Shown piece by piece: positions 21,192 to 35,300 of a stretch of DNA of 64,000 bases (position 1 is the stretch's first letter; every line of letters starts with the position of its first letter). The translations under genes were made by a program, and so were the position numbers. Below the pieces are notes generated by a model. The model searched no databases. It was given only the letters and a program-made list of their open reading frames with translations, and had not been told where the DNA came from. This stretch comes from Toxorhynchites rutilus septentrionalis (taxonomy: Eukaryota > Arthropoda > Insecta > Diptera > Culicidae), in the NCBI RefSeq assembly GCF_029784135.1, contig NC_073745.1, forward strand, positions 101,408,904 through 101,472,903, written 5' to 3'.

Positions 21192-23261
21192 ACGAAAAAT
21201 AATTTTTTTCTGCCGAAGATGATATTTTTTCTACCAACCCTAGTTTGGGTGTAGAGAATAATCGTTTACGTTCCACCCTAAAATCAAACAAACAAGCGGA
21301 GGAATCAACTAAAACGAACCCGTCGTATTGGGGAAACTCAAAAAATAGCGGTCTCCGGGAGTCGAATAGCCCCGCCTGCACCTCATTCTGTTGGATTATT
21401 CTGTTATGATGCTTTGTTACCTATTGCATCGCCAAAAAATATATGGACCACGATCCAAAAAAGTTGTTCGCGGTATGTATTGCATATAAAGAAGATATCG
21501 AAACCGCAAACAGAGGATGGGACGGAAACCCTCACCTAATCCACTTTAGAGCTGTGTGACAATACTACTTCAGCTTCTGAAAGGTAGCAACATGTCACGC
21601 AGTTAAACATTAACTGTTTATACAGAATGGCCGAAATTGCCGGCATAAGTGAGAGACATGAGTACCAAAACAACGCCACAAGAAATTAAAAATCGAATAC
21701 ATTTACCCCGTGGAAATTCAGAATTTTTTGAAACTTTTTGAACAGACCGCGTATATTAACGCACTCCAAATAAGAGCTCCAATGGTTGAGCTGTGTCCCA
21801 TGAAACACAATCAATTGACCTAAAAAATGGCAACGGATTGTTAGTAAATAATTGCTGACCCCTTGTGAGAAAATATAACCTTCTCAATCTGATTTGTGCG
21901 AAAACTTTCGCCTGAAGAATACTTTCAACATTAAGATTAAAAGTTCTTCATTCCATACAGTATGTGATGTCAGTGAATGCACCATTAAATCCACCATTAA
22001 AACACTACCAAGCTTTTCCGAGACTCTGTCATCGGTACGGAAATCGCATTAAAAATTTCTCACTGGGTCAATGCCTCGAGCGTTTGCCAAAGTACGAGAA
22101 GCCGTCGTGACACGTGAAATGGTCACGTTCCATCTTACATTTTGCGTCTCAATTCAAAGCATCGCACGGAATCTTGGCAGCCATTCAAGGAGTTTTCGAA
22201 CTGCACTTTTTCTTGTTCTAGCTGATGATGCTAAAATCGAGAGTTGAATTTCTTATTTCGGCACAATCTCATTTTTTGCTCGAATTGCTATCCCTTCCAG
22301 GCATTGGGCAAACTTTTTCGGATGAAAGCAGCAGTAAGGCAATAATTCGACACTGGTCATGATAATTCCCAGATGATACCGAATGGTATGTGTGGTACTT
22401 GGAAAATGGAATGGTTATGTTTGCCGGTATTATTAGATTACCAGGAATTGCTGTCTGTGCCGAGGAGCTGATGGCAATTTCGTGGGAATATCTATATTTG
22501 AGTGCACCCTTCAGCACTTTGGCAAATCTGAGTTCTCCCGGTAAACATCGTTATAGTTACCTACGATAACAATTCAATTCGTTATGCGTGGTGGAGTAGT
22601 TATATGGAAAAATTCGAAGAAAATAATATTCCCTATTTCTTCAATTAATTTTCAAATCTTCAATCTTCCAGCAGTTTGAGATACCGATGACTATCTCATT
22701 TTTCTCTCGTTCACAAATTCATTATTTCAAACATCCCATTCCCATTGTATGTTATAATTAGTTTTTTTGTAAATTGTATGAACTCTGTACAAACTTCAAT
22801 GGCAATAAAGAAATTATTCAATTTTTTCCATCACATTGCAAAAATTACTAGGAATATGCTGGGGTTTTTAGTAATTCTAGTTTTACTTCGCACATATTGT
22901 CATATTTGCTCATATTTTTTTTCTAATTTTTAACTGTAGAATGGTGTACGAGTGTAAAATACCACAAAAACACACTCACGATTATGTATTTCAGAACCAT
23001 AAATTTCGGTATTTTTAACCAACCAACGTTAAAAAAAAAGTTAAAGAAGGTGCTCATAATCGCTTTGACGAGGTCGCTTCATAGAACTTCCTAAAGGAAA
23101 TAAGGCAGCTAGTATCCCGATCATGACTAGCAACTTCACACAGGCAGCGGTACCGAGCAGTCCTCATGAATGTTTAATGAAATGAGCGAGTACGATTGAC
23201 GACAAATTGAATTACAAATTGACGCAATGCAAGAAAGAGTGCACTCATTCACTCGTAAGGT
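21192..23261. other. No gene recognised
   Basis: The 13-bp word CACCCTTCAGCAC occurs at both 21179-21191 and 22505-22517 and might be a target duplication around an unrecognised insertion. No coding motif was found on either strand. Confidence 0.35.
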
Positions 23262-23297
23262 TATAAATGAGCCTATTTGCGATTCCCGTTTCACAGT
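23262..23297 (+). promoter_or_regulatory. Candidate FAR core promoter (TATA and initiator)
   Basis: A TATAAA lies at 23262-23267. About 27 nt downstream an initiator-like TTCACAGTG is centred near 23294. The first FAR start codon is at 23387, leaving a 5' UTR of roughly 90 nt. Assignment is by spacing only. Confidence 0.5.
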
Positions 23298-23386
23298 GAT
23301 TCCTACGATTTAGTGCGGAGTGAGTTTGATCTGTGTTTTGCTTCTGTCTGGGTCGATATTCTAATTCAAGTTTAAACCCCTACGCG

Positions 23387-26300
23387 ATGAGTTCCGCTCC
23401 GCTGAAAACCATACCCGAAACATTTGCCGGTGCGGATGTGTTCATCACCGGTGGTTCTGGTTTCATGGGTAAAGTGTTGATCGAGAAACTGCTCAGATCA
23501 TGCCCAGGAATCAACCAAGTGTTTGTGCTGATACGCCCCAAAAAGGGGAAGACTCCCGAGGAGCGAATTGATGAGTTGGTTCAAATTCCGGTAAGAGCTT
23601 ATCATCGAACAATCAGAAAGTGTATTTTACGGTACTATGCGTCTTCGAATTTTCCAGCTATTCGATGTGCTGCGAAAGACGCGTCCAGAGGATTTACGGA
23701 AAATCATCCCAATCAGTGGAGACTGTTCCGTACTGAAGCTGGATCTTGACGAAACGAGTCTCAAACGGTTGGAGAATGTACAATTTGTTTTCCACGCTGC
23801 CGCCAGCGTGAGATTTGATGACCCCCTGGCGAAGGCCATCCTGCTGAATACGCGTGGAACACGAGAGGTTTGTCGGTGGGCTGAGACGTTGAAAAACCTG
23901 AAGGCCATCGTACATATTTCTACGACTTTCTGTAATCCGGAAATATTCGATGTCGAGGAACGGATATACCCGGCCAAAATGGATTGGCGAAAAGCGATTG
24001 AGATTGCTGAAAATGTAGACCCAGAAACGTTGGAGATATTGTCGCAAAAGTGAGTGTGACGGTTAGTTATTAGATGTGAAACCATCTTTGATATTTATAG
24101 TCTAGTAGAATTTCGTTAAACTTGATTTTTTATCTGAATATTTTTTCTACAAATGGTTTATTCACTGATTGCTGTTCTTGATGGTTTTTTTTTTTTAATT
24201 CGTTTATTTTTACAGGCTCAGTTACTTAAGTTTAAAGGAGCCGAATTCTTAAATATAATTTTAAAACTATATATATATAAACAATTTTCTTACATCTATG
24301 GTTAGTAAGGTGGAAAACCGATTACTCGCGGTGTACTCGAGTTTAGGAGGGTGACATATTTTTAGGAGAAGGATGGGATATAAGGAAATTGTAACAATGT
24401 TGATGAGCACTCAATTCTTAAATCTATTCGTATATCTATAGTTTATTTACATTTCAACTTATTCTACTATTTATAGCAAGGGGACGAATTACCCGCAAAG
24501 GAAGGAAAGGAGGGTATTAGGATGTAGGGACAATCACACACGAAGATCTATAGCTTTAAGGAAAACATATATATGGGACATGTAATCAAGGTCTAACCGA
24601 GCCAACACATCTCTCACCGGCACATTGGGCTGTCTTCCTCGGGCCCGAAGGGAGTTTTTTAAATTCGATCTGGCGACCAGATACACCTCGCACGACCAAA
24701 CAATGTGCTCGATGTCGTGATAACCTTGGCCACAAACGCAGAGATTGCTGCTGGCAAGATTGAAACGGAAGAGTAGTGCATCTAACGAACAGTGATTGGA
24801 CATGAGTCGGGAGAAGGTGCGAATAAAGTCCCGACTCAAGTCTAGACTTTTGAACCACGGTTTGAGGCTAACCTTAGGGATAATCGAGTGAAACCACCGG
24901 CCCAATTCATCTTCATTCCACTTGCGTTGCCAGTTAGCGATGGTATTTTTGCGGACTAAAGAATAAAATTCATTGGAGGCGATTTGACGCTGATAAATAT
25001 CGCCTTCAATTGCACCTACCTTTGCTAATGAGTCAGCCCTCTCATTACCCGGAATGGAGCAATGTGAAGGGACCCAGATAAAGGTAATGACATAACAGCG
25101 TCTGGATAAAGCACTCAAAATTTCTCGTATTCTCTCAAGGAAGTACGGTGAGTGCTTTTCCGGCCTCACTGAACGGATAGCTTCGACAGAGCTAAGACTA
25201 TCCGTTACAATGTAATAGTGTTCAACAGGTCGTGAGGCGACGCTGTCCAGCGCCCAATGAATTGCTGCCAATTCAGCAATATACACTGAGCAAGGATTCT
25301 GAAGACTGTGTGAGGTGCTAAAAAATTCGTTGAACACTCCAAATCCTGTGGACTCGTTTATAGTGGACCCATCAGTAAAGTACATATTATCGCAATTGAT
25401 ACCCCCATACTTTTCATCGAAGATCGTTGGAGCGATCCTCGATCGTTGGTAATCTGAATATCCATGGATATCTTGCTTCATGGACAGATCAAAATGCACA
25501 GAGGAATTGATGTAGTCAGGGAAACAAACACGGTTGGGAATATACGAAGAAGGATCAACCTGCATGGAGATGAATTCATGATATGAACTCATGAACCCGG
25601 AGTGAAAATTTAGCTCGATCAGCTGCTCAAAATTTCCGATCACCAATGGGTTCATGACCTTACACCGGATGAAGAACCGAAGAGATAATAAATTGAAGCG
25701 ATCTTTTAGTGGGAGTAGGCCTGCCAAAACCTCGAGACTCATGGTATGCGTTGAGGGCATACATCCCAACGCGATACGGAGACAAAGATACTGAATTCGC
25801 TCGAGTTTAATGAGGTGTGTTTTGGCAGCTGATTGAAAACAGAAACTGCCATACTCCATCACTGAGAGAATAGTTGTTCGATACAACATTATAAGATCTT
25901 CTGGGTGGGCTCCCCACCAGGTGCCGGTAATTGTACGGAGAAAGTTTATTCTTTGTTAGCATTTTTTACTCAGATACCTAATATGGGCCCCCCAAGTACA
26001 TTTGGAGTCGAACCAGACCCCAAGATACTTGAATGACATAGCATGAGTGATCGGTTTACCCAAAAGTTGAAGCTTTGGTTTTGCTGGTCTATGCTTCCTA
26101 GAAAAAACCACCATCTCTGTTTTCTCCGTGGAGAATTCGATCCCTAGCCCAATGGCCCAGGTTGAAAAATTGTTCAAAGTATCTTGTAAGGGTCCTTGCA
26201 GGTCGGATTCGTTTGGTCCTACGACAGACACCACTCCATCATCTGCAAGTTGTCTTAGGCTGCAATTTTGTGTAAGGCAATTGTCGATGTCGCTTACGTA

Positions 26301-29300
26301 GAAGTTGTACAAAAGGGGGCTTAAACATGAGCCCTGGGGGAGGCCCATGTAAGAGACCCGACTTACTGCCGAATCTCCGTGAGAAAAGTTCAAATGTTTC
26401 TCACAAAGCAAGTTATATAACATATTATTCAATAGAGGCGGCAGACCCCGAGAGTGTAATTTGTCCGACAAAACCTCTATTGAAACAGAATCGAAGGCCC
26501 CCTTTATGTCCAAGAATACTGAAGCCATTTGTTTTTTTTCGGCGCAAGCCATTTGAATTTCTGAAGAAAGCAACGCAAGACAATCATTCGTCCCCTTGCC
26601 CCTGCGGAACCCATATTGTGTATCTGAGAGTAGGCCATTCGTTTCAACCCATCGATCAAGGCGAAACAAGATCATTTTCTCCAACAATTTCCGTATACAA
26701 GACAGCATTGCTATTGGGCGGTACGAATTGAAGTCGGACGCGGGTTTTCCGGGTTTTTGAATAGCTATAACTCGTACTTGTCTCCAATCATCTGGAACAA
26801 TATTATTCTCCAGAAACCGATTGAATAAATTCAACAAGCGATGTTTCGCCACATCAGGGAGGTTTTTCAGCAAGTTGAACTTAATTCTATCCGATCCCGG
26901 AGCAGAATTGTTACATGAGAGCAGAGCAAGAGAGAATTCTACCATCGAAAACTCGGAATCAAGATCGCACCTACCTTGTGGTATATCTCGAACAATGTTT
27001 TGCACAGGAGCGGAATCAGGACAAACCTTCCGTGCAAAATTAAAAATCCATCGATGTGAATATTCTTCGCTTTCATTCGTTCAAGAGCGATTTCTCATGT
27101 TTCGAGCCACTTTCCATAATTTTTTCATTGACGTTTCTCGTGACAAACCTCCCACGAAATTTCGCCAATAAGCACGTTTTTTCCCTTTGATCAAGTTTTT
27201 AAATTGATTTTCAAGGTCCAAATACGTCTGAAAATTTTCAGGGGTTCCACGTTTCCGAAAAGCTTTAAATGCATTCGATTTTTCTACATAAAGCTTGGAA
27301 CATTGGCTATCCCACCATAGATTGGGAGGCCTTCGGGAAATGATGGAACCTGGGATGGGTTTCGTTTGAGCGCGAACCGCGCTGTCATAGATCAAACGAG
27401 AAAGGAAGTTATACTCCTCCAATGGAGGTAAACCATCTCTGGAATTGATGGCTAGAGCAATCGCGTCCGCATATTTTTTCCAGTCAATGTGTCTTGTGAG
27501 GTCATATGCCATGTTTATAGATTCAGAAGAATTCAACCCAATGGTGATGGAAATTTTGATTGGCAAGTGATCACTACCGTTGGGGTTCTGGATTACATTC
27601 CACTTGCAATCTAACGATAGTGAATTCGAGCAAAGCGAGAGGTCAAGAGCACTTGGATTAGCAGGAGGTTTAGGTACACGTGTTTCCCCAGTGTTCAAAA
27701 CGGTCATATTGAAGCTGTTACAAAGGTCATATATCAACAATGAACGATTGTCGTCGTACTGTTCCCCCCAGGCAGTTCCGTGAGAGTTGAAGTCTCCCAA
27801 GATCAATCGTGGCTCAGGAAGGAGTGAGCACATGTCATCAAGTTGTTTGCGGCTAACCGCAGCTCTCGGAGGCCAATACATGCTGACAATACAGAGGTCT
27901 TTGCCTCTGATGTTTGCATGACAAGCAACAGCTTCGATCCCTCCAATAGGTGGAAGGTCAATTCTAAAAAATGAGTGGCACTTATTGATCCCCAAAAGCA
28001 CCCCTCCGTATCTATCATCACGGTCCAAGCGTATAATATTAAAATCGTAGAAAGAGATATCATCTCGCGAAGAAAGCCAAGTTTCGGACAGAGCAAAAAC
28101 ATCACAATTGTAGTTATGAATTAAAATTTTGAATGTATCCAATTTAGGGGTAAGACTACGACAATTCCACTGTAAAACAGTGATATCTCCGACCTCTCTA
28201 TTTGAATTAGACATCAAGAGAGATAATCATTGCAAGGAGGGGCCATGTATGCATCAATTGTTGCAAAATTGTCTTTAATACTGGAAGCATTGAGATGACA
28301 AGGGTTCTGATGGAGTCAGAAACATTAAAACACTTGAAGATTTGGTCCAAAAGGTCAGACAACTTTATAAATCCCGATTGGGAAGTTGAACTGGACGGAA
28401 TAACAGGGACAGTTGGGGTTTTTGATGTCCCCTCGAGTGCTGGGCCATTCGAAGGTGAATTATTCCCACGGAAACCAGGAGGAACCTGATTTTGCTTGTC
28501 CGCTGCACTCGATTTTTTAGGCATGCTAACAGGGGGTATCACCGGAGGGGCTTGTCCTTGAACTTTGGGAGTGGTCACATTTTTGCGCCGGGGATTCCCT
28601 TGGAAAATGAACGGTGTGCCCCCGTTAGCTGTGTCCGCTTCTATTTCGTCAACGGGCAACGTGGCGAAGACATTTTGTGTGTTGATTGGTTGTTGTTGTT
28701 GGGCCAGTGGAGAAGCGCCCTTTAAAATATCCGCAAAAGTGCGTTTCGAGCGTTCCTTCAAAGAGCGCTTCTGTTACTCCCAGCGACTCTTGTAATTTTC
28801 ACAAACTGAGAGCTCGTGTGGGGATCCCCCGCAATATGGACATTTATGCTCAGTCGCACTGCAGGATTTCCCCTCATGTTGCTCTCCGCAAGTGGCACAG
28901 CGCTCCTTGTTGGCACAATAATCCGAAGTGTGACCAACTGACTTGCATTTGTTGCAAGTCATGGGCTTTGGCACGAAGAGTCGCACAGGTAGTCTCAATT
29001 TGTCCACCATAACGTAGTCAGGGAGGGCGGCACCAGCAAAGGTGACTCGAAACGAGTCGGACGGTGTAAATTTAGTTTGGTCCCCATCATGGGAAAGTTT
29101 CCCGAGTTGGCGACAGTCCAAGATTTTCACTTCCATTGAGGGGAGCTTCTTGAACTTGCCTTTTCCTTCTGCTTTTATTTGTTCGCTCGTCAGACCCGTT
29201 TCAGTTATCACCCCCTCAATTTCTACGTTATGGGAGGGTATAAATGTTCGATATTCGAGAGTGAAATGTTGATCAGCAACAATCTCGTTTGCGTGTTTCC

Positions 29301-32300
29301 GTTCATTCACGACAACTCGCAATTTGTTCGGTCTAACCCTGCGAATTTCAGATACAGAAGTGTATCTGGCCAGATCTTTCATGATCTGAATCACGTTAAG
29401 GTTTTTTCCTTTCGGTTTTGGCCGGAGGAAAACAACCCAAGGGCCAGTTCCAGGTGCATCTTCTGGATAAACTCTGACACGTGGAGCGGAGACAACAGAT
29501 GGGGAAGACGAGGACGAGGACGAGGACGAGGATGAGGATGAGGACGAGGACGAGGATTGGGTTGGATCGGAAGCATCAGAAGGGGGAAGCGAAATCGATG
29601 ATGGGAGAGGGGGAGTGGAAGTAACAGTGGGTTGAGAAGGGAGGCTTGCAATTTTCTTAGAGGGGGGCTTGGTAGGATGAGCGGATTCGTCCCCAGAAGA
29701 ATTATCTTCCTTATGAGGGACTCGTTTATGTTTTTTCCCAGATCTTATATGAGATTCATTATCGGAGATCTCCATCTCTGGAGATCCTCCACTATTCTCC
29801 ATTTTACAAAAATTTCTGTCTTATTTCTAAATTATTATTGATTTTAACAATAATCTTAAAAAAAAATAGCAAAAAAAAAATTATGATAATAATATCAAAC
29901 AATGAACAAATGAATTGAATAATAATATTAATAATAAATATGTGTACCTTAATATATAAGTTGTTCCAATAATGCGCTCTACTGCCCTAATCAGGGAGAG
30001 ACAGAGGCTACGCGCTACGGAGACAACACAATAGCGCAAGAATAGCTTACGCAGCCACGTGATGATGAATCCCGTTTGCGACAGTCACGCGATGGCGATC
30101 CCGTTATGCCGAATCAGTTCAACAGCCGCAATCCGGCTCGCTGCAAGAGCGCTGCTTCCTTTGTTCCTTTCGTCCACTTCACAAAAGGTCAGGTCGAAAG
30201 CGGACAGCAATGACCTTCACTCGTACCAATAGCACAATAGCAAAAGTGGCAACGCACAATACCGACACTGAACTTTACTCGTCAAGAGTTGGATAGCGAA
30301 TGAGCCGTTATGTTCTTGATGGTCTTTTCTCACGAATTACACTACTTGTCTCTCAGCCCTTACTTGATTTCTGACAATTTCAGTTGGGAGTTTGAATATT
30401 GAAATGCACATTTTATCTAAGAACTTCTTGAATGTTTCCTTAAATTCCTAAAAATTTGTTCCCGCTGTTCGGGCAATGGTTGGTTATCTGAAACAAAACA
30501 AAATCGAACAGATTCTGAACCAGTAAAGATGTCGCTATCGCATGGACCTCGAACAAGTCAAAAACATGTTTTTTGACAAAATGGCGGCCGTTCGAAAAAT
30601 ACAATGCGGGTTTTTTTAATAATTCGTTAATTTTTGCAGGCTCATTTACATAAGTTTAAGGGAGCCGAATTCTTAAATATAATTTTAAACCAGATATCTA
30701 TAAACAATTTTCTTACATCTGTGGTTAGTAAGGAGGAAAACCGGTTACTCGCGGTGTACTCGAGTTTAGAAGGGTGACATATTTTTTAGGAGAAGGATGG
30801 GATATAAGGAAATTGTAACAATGTTGACGAACACTCAATTCTCAAATCTATTCGTATATCTATTGTGTATTTACATTTCAACTTATTCTACTGTTTATAG
30901 CAACGGAACGAATTACTCGCAAGGGAAGAAAAGAGGGGTATAATATATAAGCACAATTACACACGAAGATCGATAGCTTTAAGGAAAACATGTGTATATG
31001 GGACATGTAATCAAGATCTAACCGAGCCATTATATCTCTCACCGGCACATTGGACTGTCTTCCTCGGGCCCGAAGGAAGTTTTCTAAAGTCGTTCTGGCA
31101 ACAAGATACACCTCGCACAACCAAACAACATGCTCGATGTCATGATAACCCTGACCACAAACGATTGTTGCTGGCCATATTGAAACGAAAGAGTAGCGCA
31201 TCTAATGAACAGTGATTGGACATGAGTCGGGAGAAGGTGCGAATAAAGTCCCGACTCAAGTCCAGATTTTTGAACCACGGTTTGAGGCTAACCTTAGGGA
31301 TATTTGAGTGAAACCACCGGCACAATTCATCTTCGTTCCATTTGCGTTGCCAGTAAGCGATGGTATTTTTACGGACTAAAGAATAAAATTCATTGAAGGC
31401 GATTTGACGATGATAAATGTCGCCTTCAATCGCAATCACCTTTGCTAATGAGTCAGCCCTCTCATTACCCGGAATTGAGCAATGAGAAGGGACCCAGACA
31501 AAGGTGATGACATAACAGCGTCTGGTTAAAGCGCTCAAAATTTCTCGTATTCTCTCAAGGAAAGTACGGCGAGTGCTTTTCCGGCCTCACTGAACGGATA
31601 GCTTCGACAGAGCTAAGACTATCCGTTACGATGTAATAGTGTTCAACGGGTCGTCCAGCGCCCAGTGTATTGCTGCCAATTCAGCAATATACACTGAGCA
31701 AGGATACTGAAGACTGTGGGAGGTGCTAAAAAATTCGTTGAACACTCCAAATCCTGTGGATTCGTTTATAGAGGATCATCAGTAAAGTACATATTATCAC
31801 AATTGATACGCCCATACTTTGCATCGAAGATCGTTGGAGCGATCCTCGATCGTTGATAATCTGAAAATCCATGGATATCTTGCTTCATGGACAGATCAAA
31901 ATGCCCAGAGGAATTGATGTAGTCAGGAAAACAAACACGGCTGGGAATATACGAAGAAGGAGTAACCTGCATGGAGATGAATTCATGATATGAGCTCATG
32001 AAGCCGGAATGAAAATTTAGCTGGATCAACTGCTCAAAATTTCCGATCACCTCACACCGGATGAGGAACCGAAGAGATAGTAAATTGAAGCGATCTTTTA
32101 GTGGCAGGCATACGCCAAAACCTCGAGACTCAGAACGCGAAAGAACGAGAAAAACGCGTTTAGAGTTCATTGTATTAACCGTACCAGGTTAGATTTCGCA
32201 TCACTAAAACGGCTCTAACTCGGTAAATAATAGGATTTTCGATAAGCCCTTTCTAGGGTATATTCAAGAATGCCTAAACTACAGAAATATGAAGGAAAAA

Positions 32301-35300
32301 AATTGATTTTTTTTCAAATTTCTATACTAGAACACTGCTCTAATATCGATTAGAGTGGCCCTATGCACGGAGAAAAAATCTGAATATTTTTTTTCCTCAA
32401 ATTTGACTTTAAATAATTCATATAACCACAAATTTAAACCCCCATACTCTATCGTGATTTAAATGTTTTTGTATAAACAATATTCAAATAAGTTAACCGT
32501 CGTTCGTTTTTCCAACAGAGCGAATTTATTTATGTTGTTAAATGACAGCTGGTGTTATACCCCCTACATCGAACTTTCATCCACACATTCACAGGTAATC
32601 TCATTTCGTCTGAAGCCAGGTATATCGCCGGCGAGCTGGAAGTATTCTTTGGATGAACACAACCAATTATTAAAAAAACTTCAAATCACACTTGCTCTGT
32701 TAAAAAATGGCAATAACACTATTGTCATTAATCCTGATAAAACACCTGCCGGAGAGCACGTGTATAAATTCAATGCGCAAGCGTTGCTAGAACCATTGTG
32801 ATTCGAAGAAAAAACGTTGCTAGAATCATTGTGATTCGAAGAAAAAACAATAATCTGGAATTCATCGTTGATACACATCGTTCATACGACTCTCTCCATG
32901 TTCTTCTTCAAGAGCACTAACGTTCCCAACGTTCGCCTTATCATCGTATTGTATCATTTTTAGTAGTACTTGGTTGCGATTTCTATGCCAAGCAATACAT
33001 TTTGAATGTATTCTATGGGACCAGCTCAGGAACATGTGTGACTACAATGCAAGTCTCCGTAATCCGTTCGATTCAAGTCCAATCGAGTTGTGCAAATGTT
33101 GCAACCTTGCCATACAATTCGACATAGCCGTCATTGAATTCCGTGTTTCATTTATGTGAACCAAAAATCGTTATAGATTTCGGGTGACTTTTACAACTAA
33201 AAAATTTAAATGATAAATCAGGTCTACATATCAAATGTATTCTATGTAAAAAAGTAAGACATTCTCTGGAAGTGGGGAAAAATCTTGAACGAAAATTATG
33301 TCTGGTGATGATTTTATATTATAGATAAAGTTTTGGTGGAAATGCAAGGAGATTAATAGAGAAAAAGGGGTCAGGACAGTATTTTCTATGTATTCAAACG
33401 ACATCGAGTAATCATTTTCATTTAATAATTGTTAAAATCAAATTGAATTTGTTTCAGGGTCTGCCAATCTGGTAGAGATTAAATTGCTCCACAAATACGG
33501 ATGAATCACTTTGACGTTTATTTTGCGACAAGGCAAGGTTACCACATTTACATAGAACGATTGAATTTGAGACGAACGGATTTAAGAATGCAAAAGATGA
33601 TTTTAATCGGATCGTGAAATCGAGTTTCAAACCAATCTGATCATGGGATATGAGTGACTGTTCGATTCTGTTACCACAAACATGGTCCATGCATGGATCT
33701 GAAACTTTTATCGTCTTGCATGGCGATAAATTTTTAACCTGAATTTCCATTTCCACTTTCGAACAAGGATCAATTTCGTTAGCGCAAACATCAAATGAGT
33801 TAACAACGCTTGTCACGATGTAATTGTAGAACATATGGGAATTCAATTTTCCGAATTTTCCCATTGCATTCAGAGTTTTTCCAAAGTTTCCTTAAAGGGA
33901 GGGGAGGAGTGTCGAACCACGATTTCATGCCCCCTAAAACCTTCACATGCCAAATTTGGTTACGTTTGCTCGATTAGTTCCCTTAGAGAGGGGGATGAGT
34001 GTCGAGCCACCATAGAAACATTTAGTGCCCTCTAAAACCTACACATGCCAAATTTGGCCGAATTTTCTTGATTAGTTCTCGAGTTATGCAGAAATTTGTG
34101 TTTCATTTGTATGGCAGCCTTCCTTAGAGCGGGGGTATGGGTCTCGAGTCACCATAGAGATATTTATTTCCCCCCGAAACCTTCACATGGCAAAGTTGGT
34201 TCTATTCCAAATTAGTGTTTCATTTGCATGAAATTTAGAAATGCAGAAGTCGATCTAGTTCGTATTGCAGAATGTAAGTCGATCTCGTTAGGATTACAGA
34301 ATGCAACATCGTGCTCTTTCAAATCCGTTCGGGTCGGGTCGGAAAATTTACTGGACGTCAATCCAAACTTGGTCATCGTTGGCACAGGTTCACTGTATTT
34401 CCATTACGCTAAAATTGCTCTGGATTGTTTGTTACAATATTATAGGCGCCTGACTTACGTTTTGTAATACATATGTAGAAATGAGACCTGAGACCAACAA
34501 TAACCAGAGCTATGCTGTGCTGATTAGGAAATTTCATTTATCTACATATAAAGGGTGTGTCACATCAAATTGCATCACGGAAAAACGCTGTAGAAATTTA
34601 ATTTTTAGGAATTATATCTTCAGCTTTCGCTTATAATCAGATAAGAGTGTATAGATCACGTTGGCCATGCTTTACTGTCAATTTTTCGTAAATTTGGAAA
34701 AATGTCGTCGAACGAAAAAGAGCGTCGTGAATTAATTCTGTGCACTCATTTCGATAATCCGGAGTTGTCACATCGGGACATCGGTAAGATGCTGGGAATC
34801 GTCCAATCCACGGTCAGCAGAGTACTAAAACGATACTTCGAGAACCTAACCATCGACCGGAATGTGAAGAACGGCAAAAATGGATGCTCCGTCAGTGAAA
34901 AAGATCACAAGCGCGTAGTTAAGCACTTTAGACGTGATCCGAGAAGTTCGGTCCGGGATGTCGCCAATAAGCTGAATTTGTCAAGTTCATTCGTTCAGCG
35001 GACCAAGCAACGGGAGGGCCTGCGTACATATAAGGTTCAGAAGGCTCCTAACCGCGACGAAAGGCAAAACATGGTGGGGAAGACGCGAGCCCGGAAGCTG
35101 TACACCGAAATGCTGACGAAGCCGCATTGCCTGGTAATGGACGACGAAACCTACGTCAAAGCGGACTTTCGTCAGCTGCCGGGCCTGTTGTTCTTCTCCG
35201 CAGAGGACAAATTCAGCGTTCTGGAGGAGATTCGCAAGCAGAAACTATCCAAGTTTTCCAAAAAGTACATGGTGTAGCAAGCGATCTGCTCTTGCGAAAA

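Larger units (their letters stand above)
24186..30310 (-). mobile_element. LINE A, copy 2 (full-length, in FAR intron 2)
   Basis: A 6.1-kb element lies antisense to the FAR gene. The duplication TGTTCTTGATGGT at 24173-24185 and 30311-30323 proves the boundaries. It has a roughly 500-bp 5' UTR (30310-29803), both ORFs and a 3' UTR ending AATTA plus an A run. The ORFs show only nonsense changes and no frameshift, so it is the younger and better-preserved copy. Its 5' UTR does not resemble that of copy 1, which suggests 5' exchange or different start sites. Confidence 0.93.

Noticed and set aside
28295..29535. Long plus-strand frames opposite LINE A copy 2 as antisense genes
   Set aside because: They are shadows of the conserved minus-strand ORF1; the same applies to plus frames at 26327-27171.
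32463..32801. 112-codon frame in FAR intron 2 as an extra exon
   Set aside because: No FAR similarity, no acceptor/donor pair in phase, and its end is made by a 33-bp tandem repeat.
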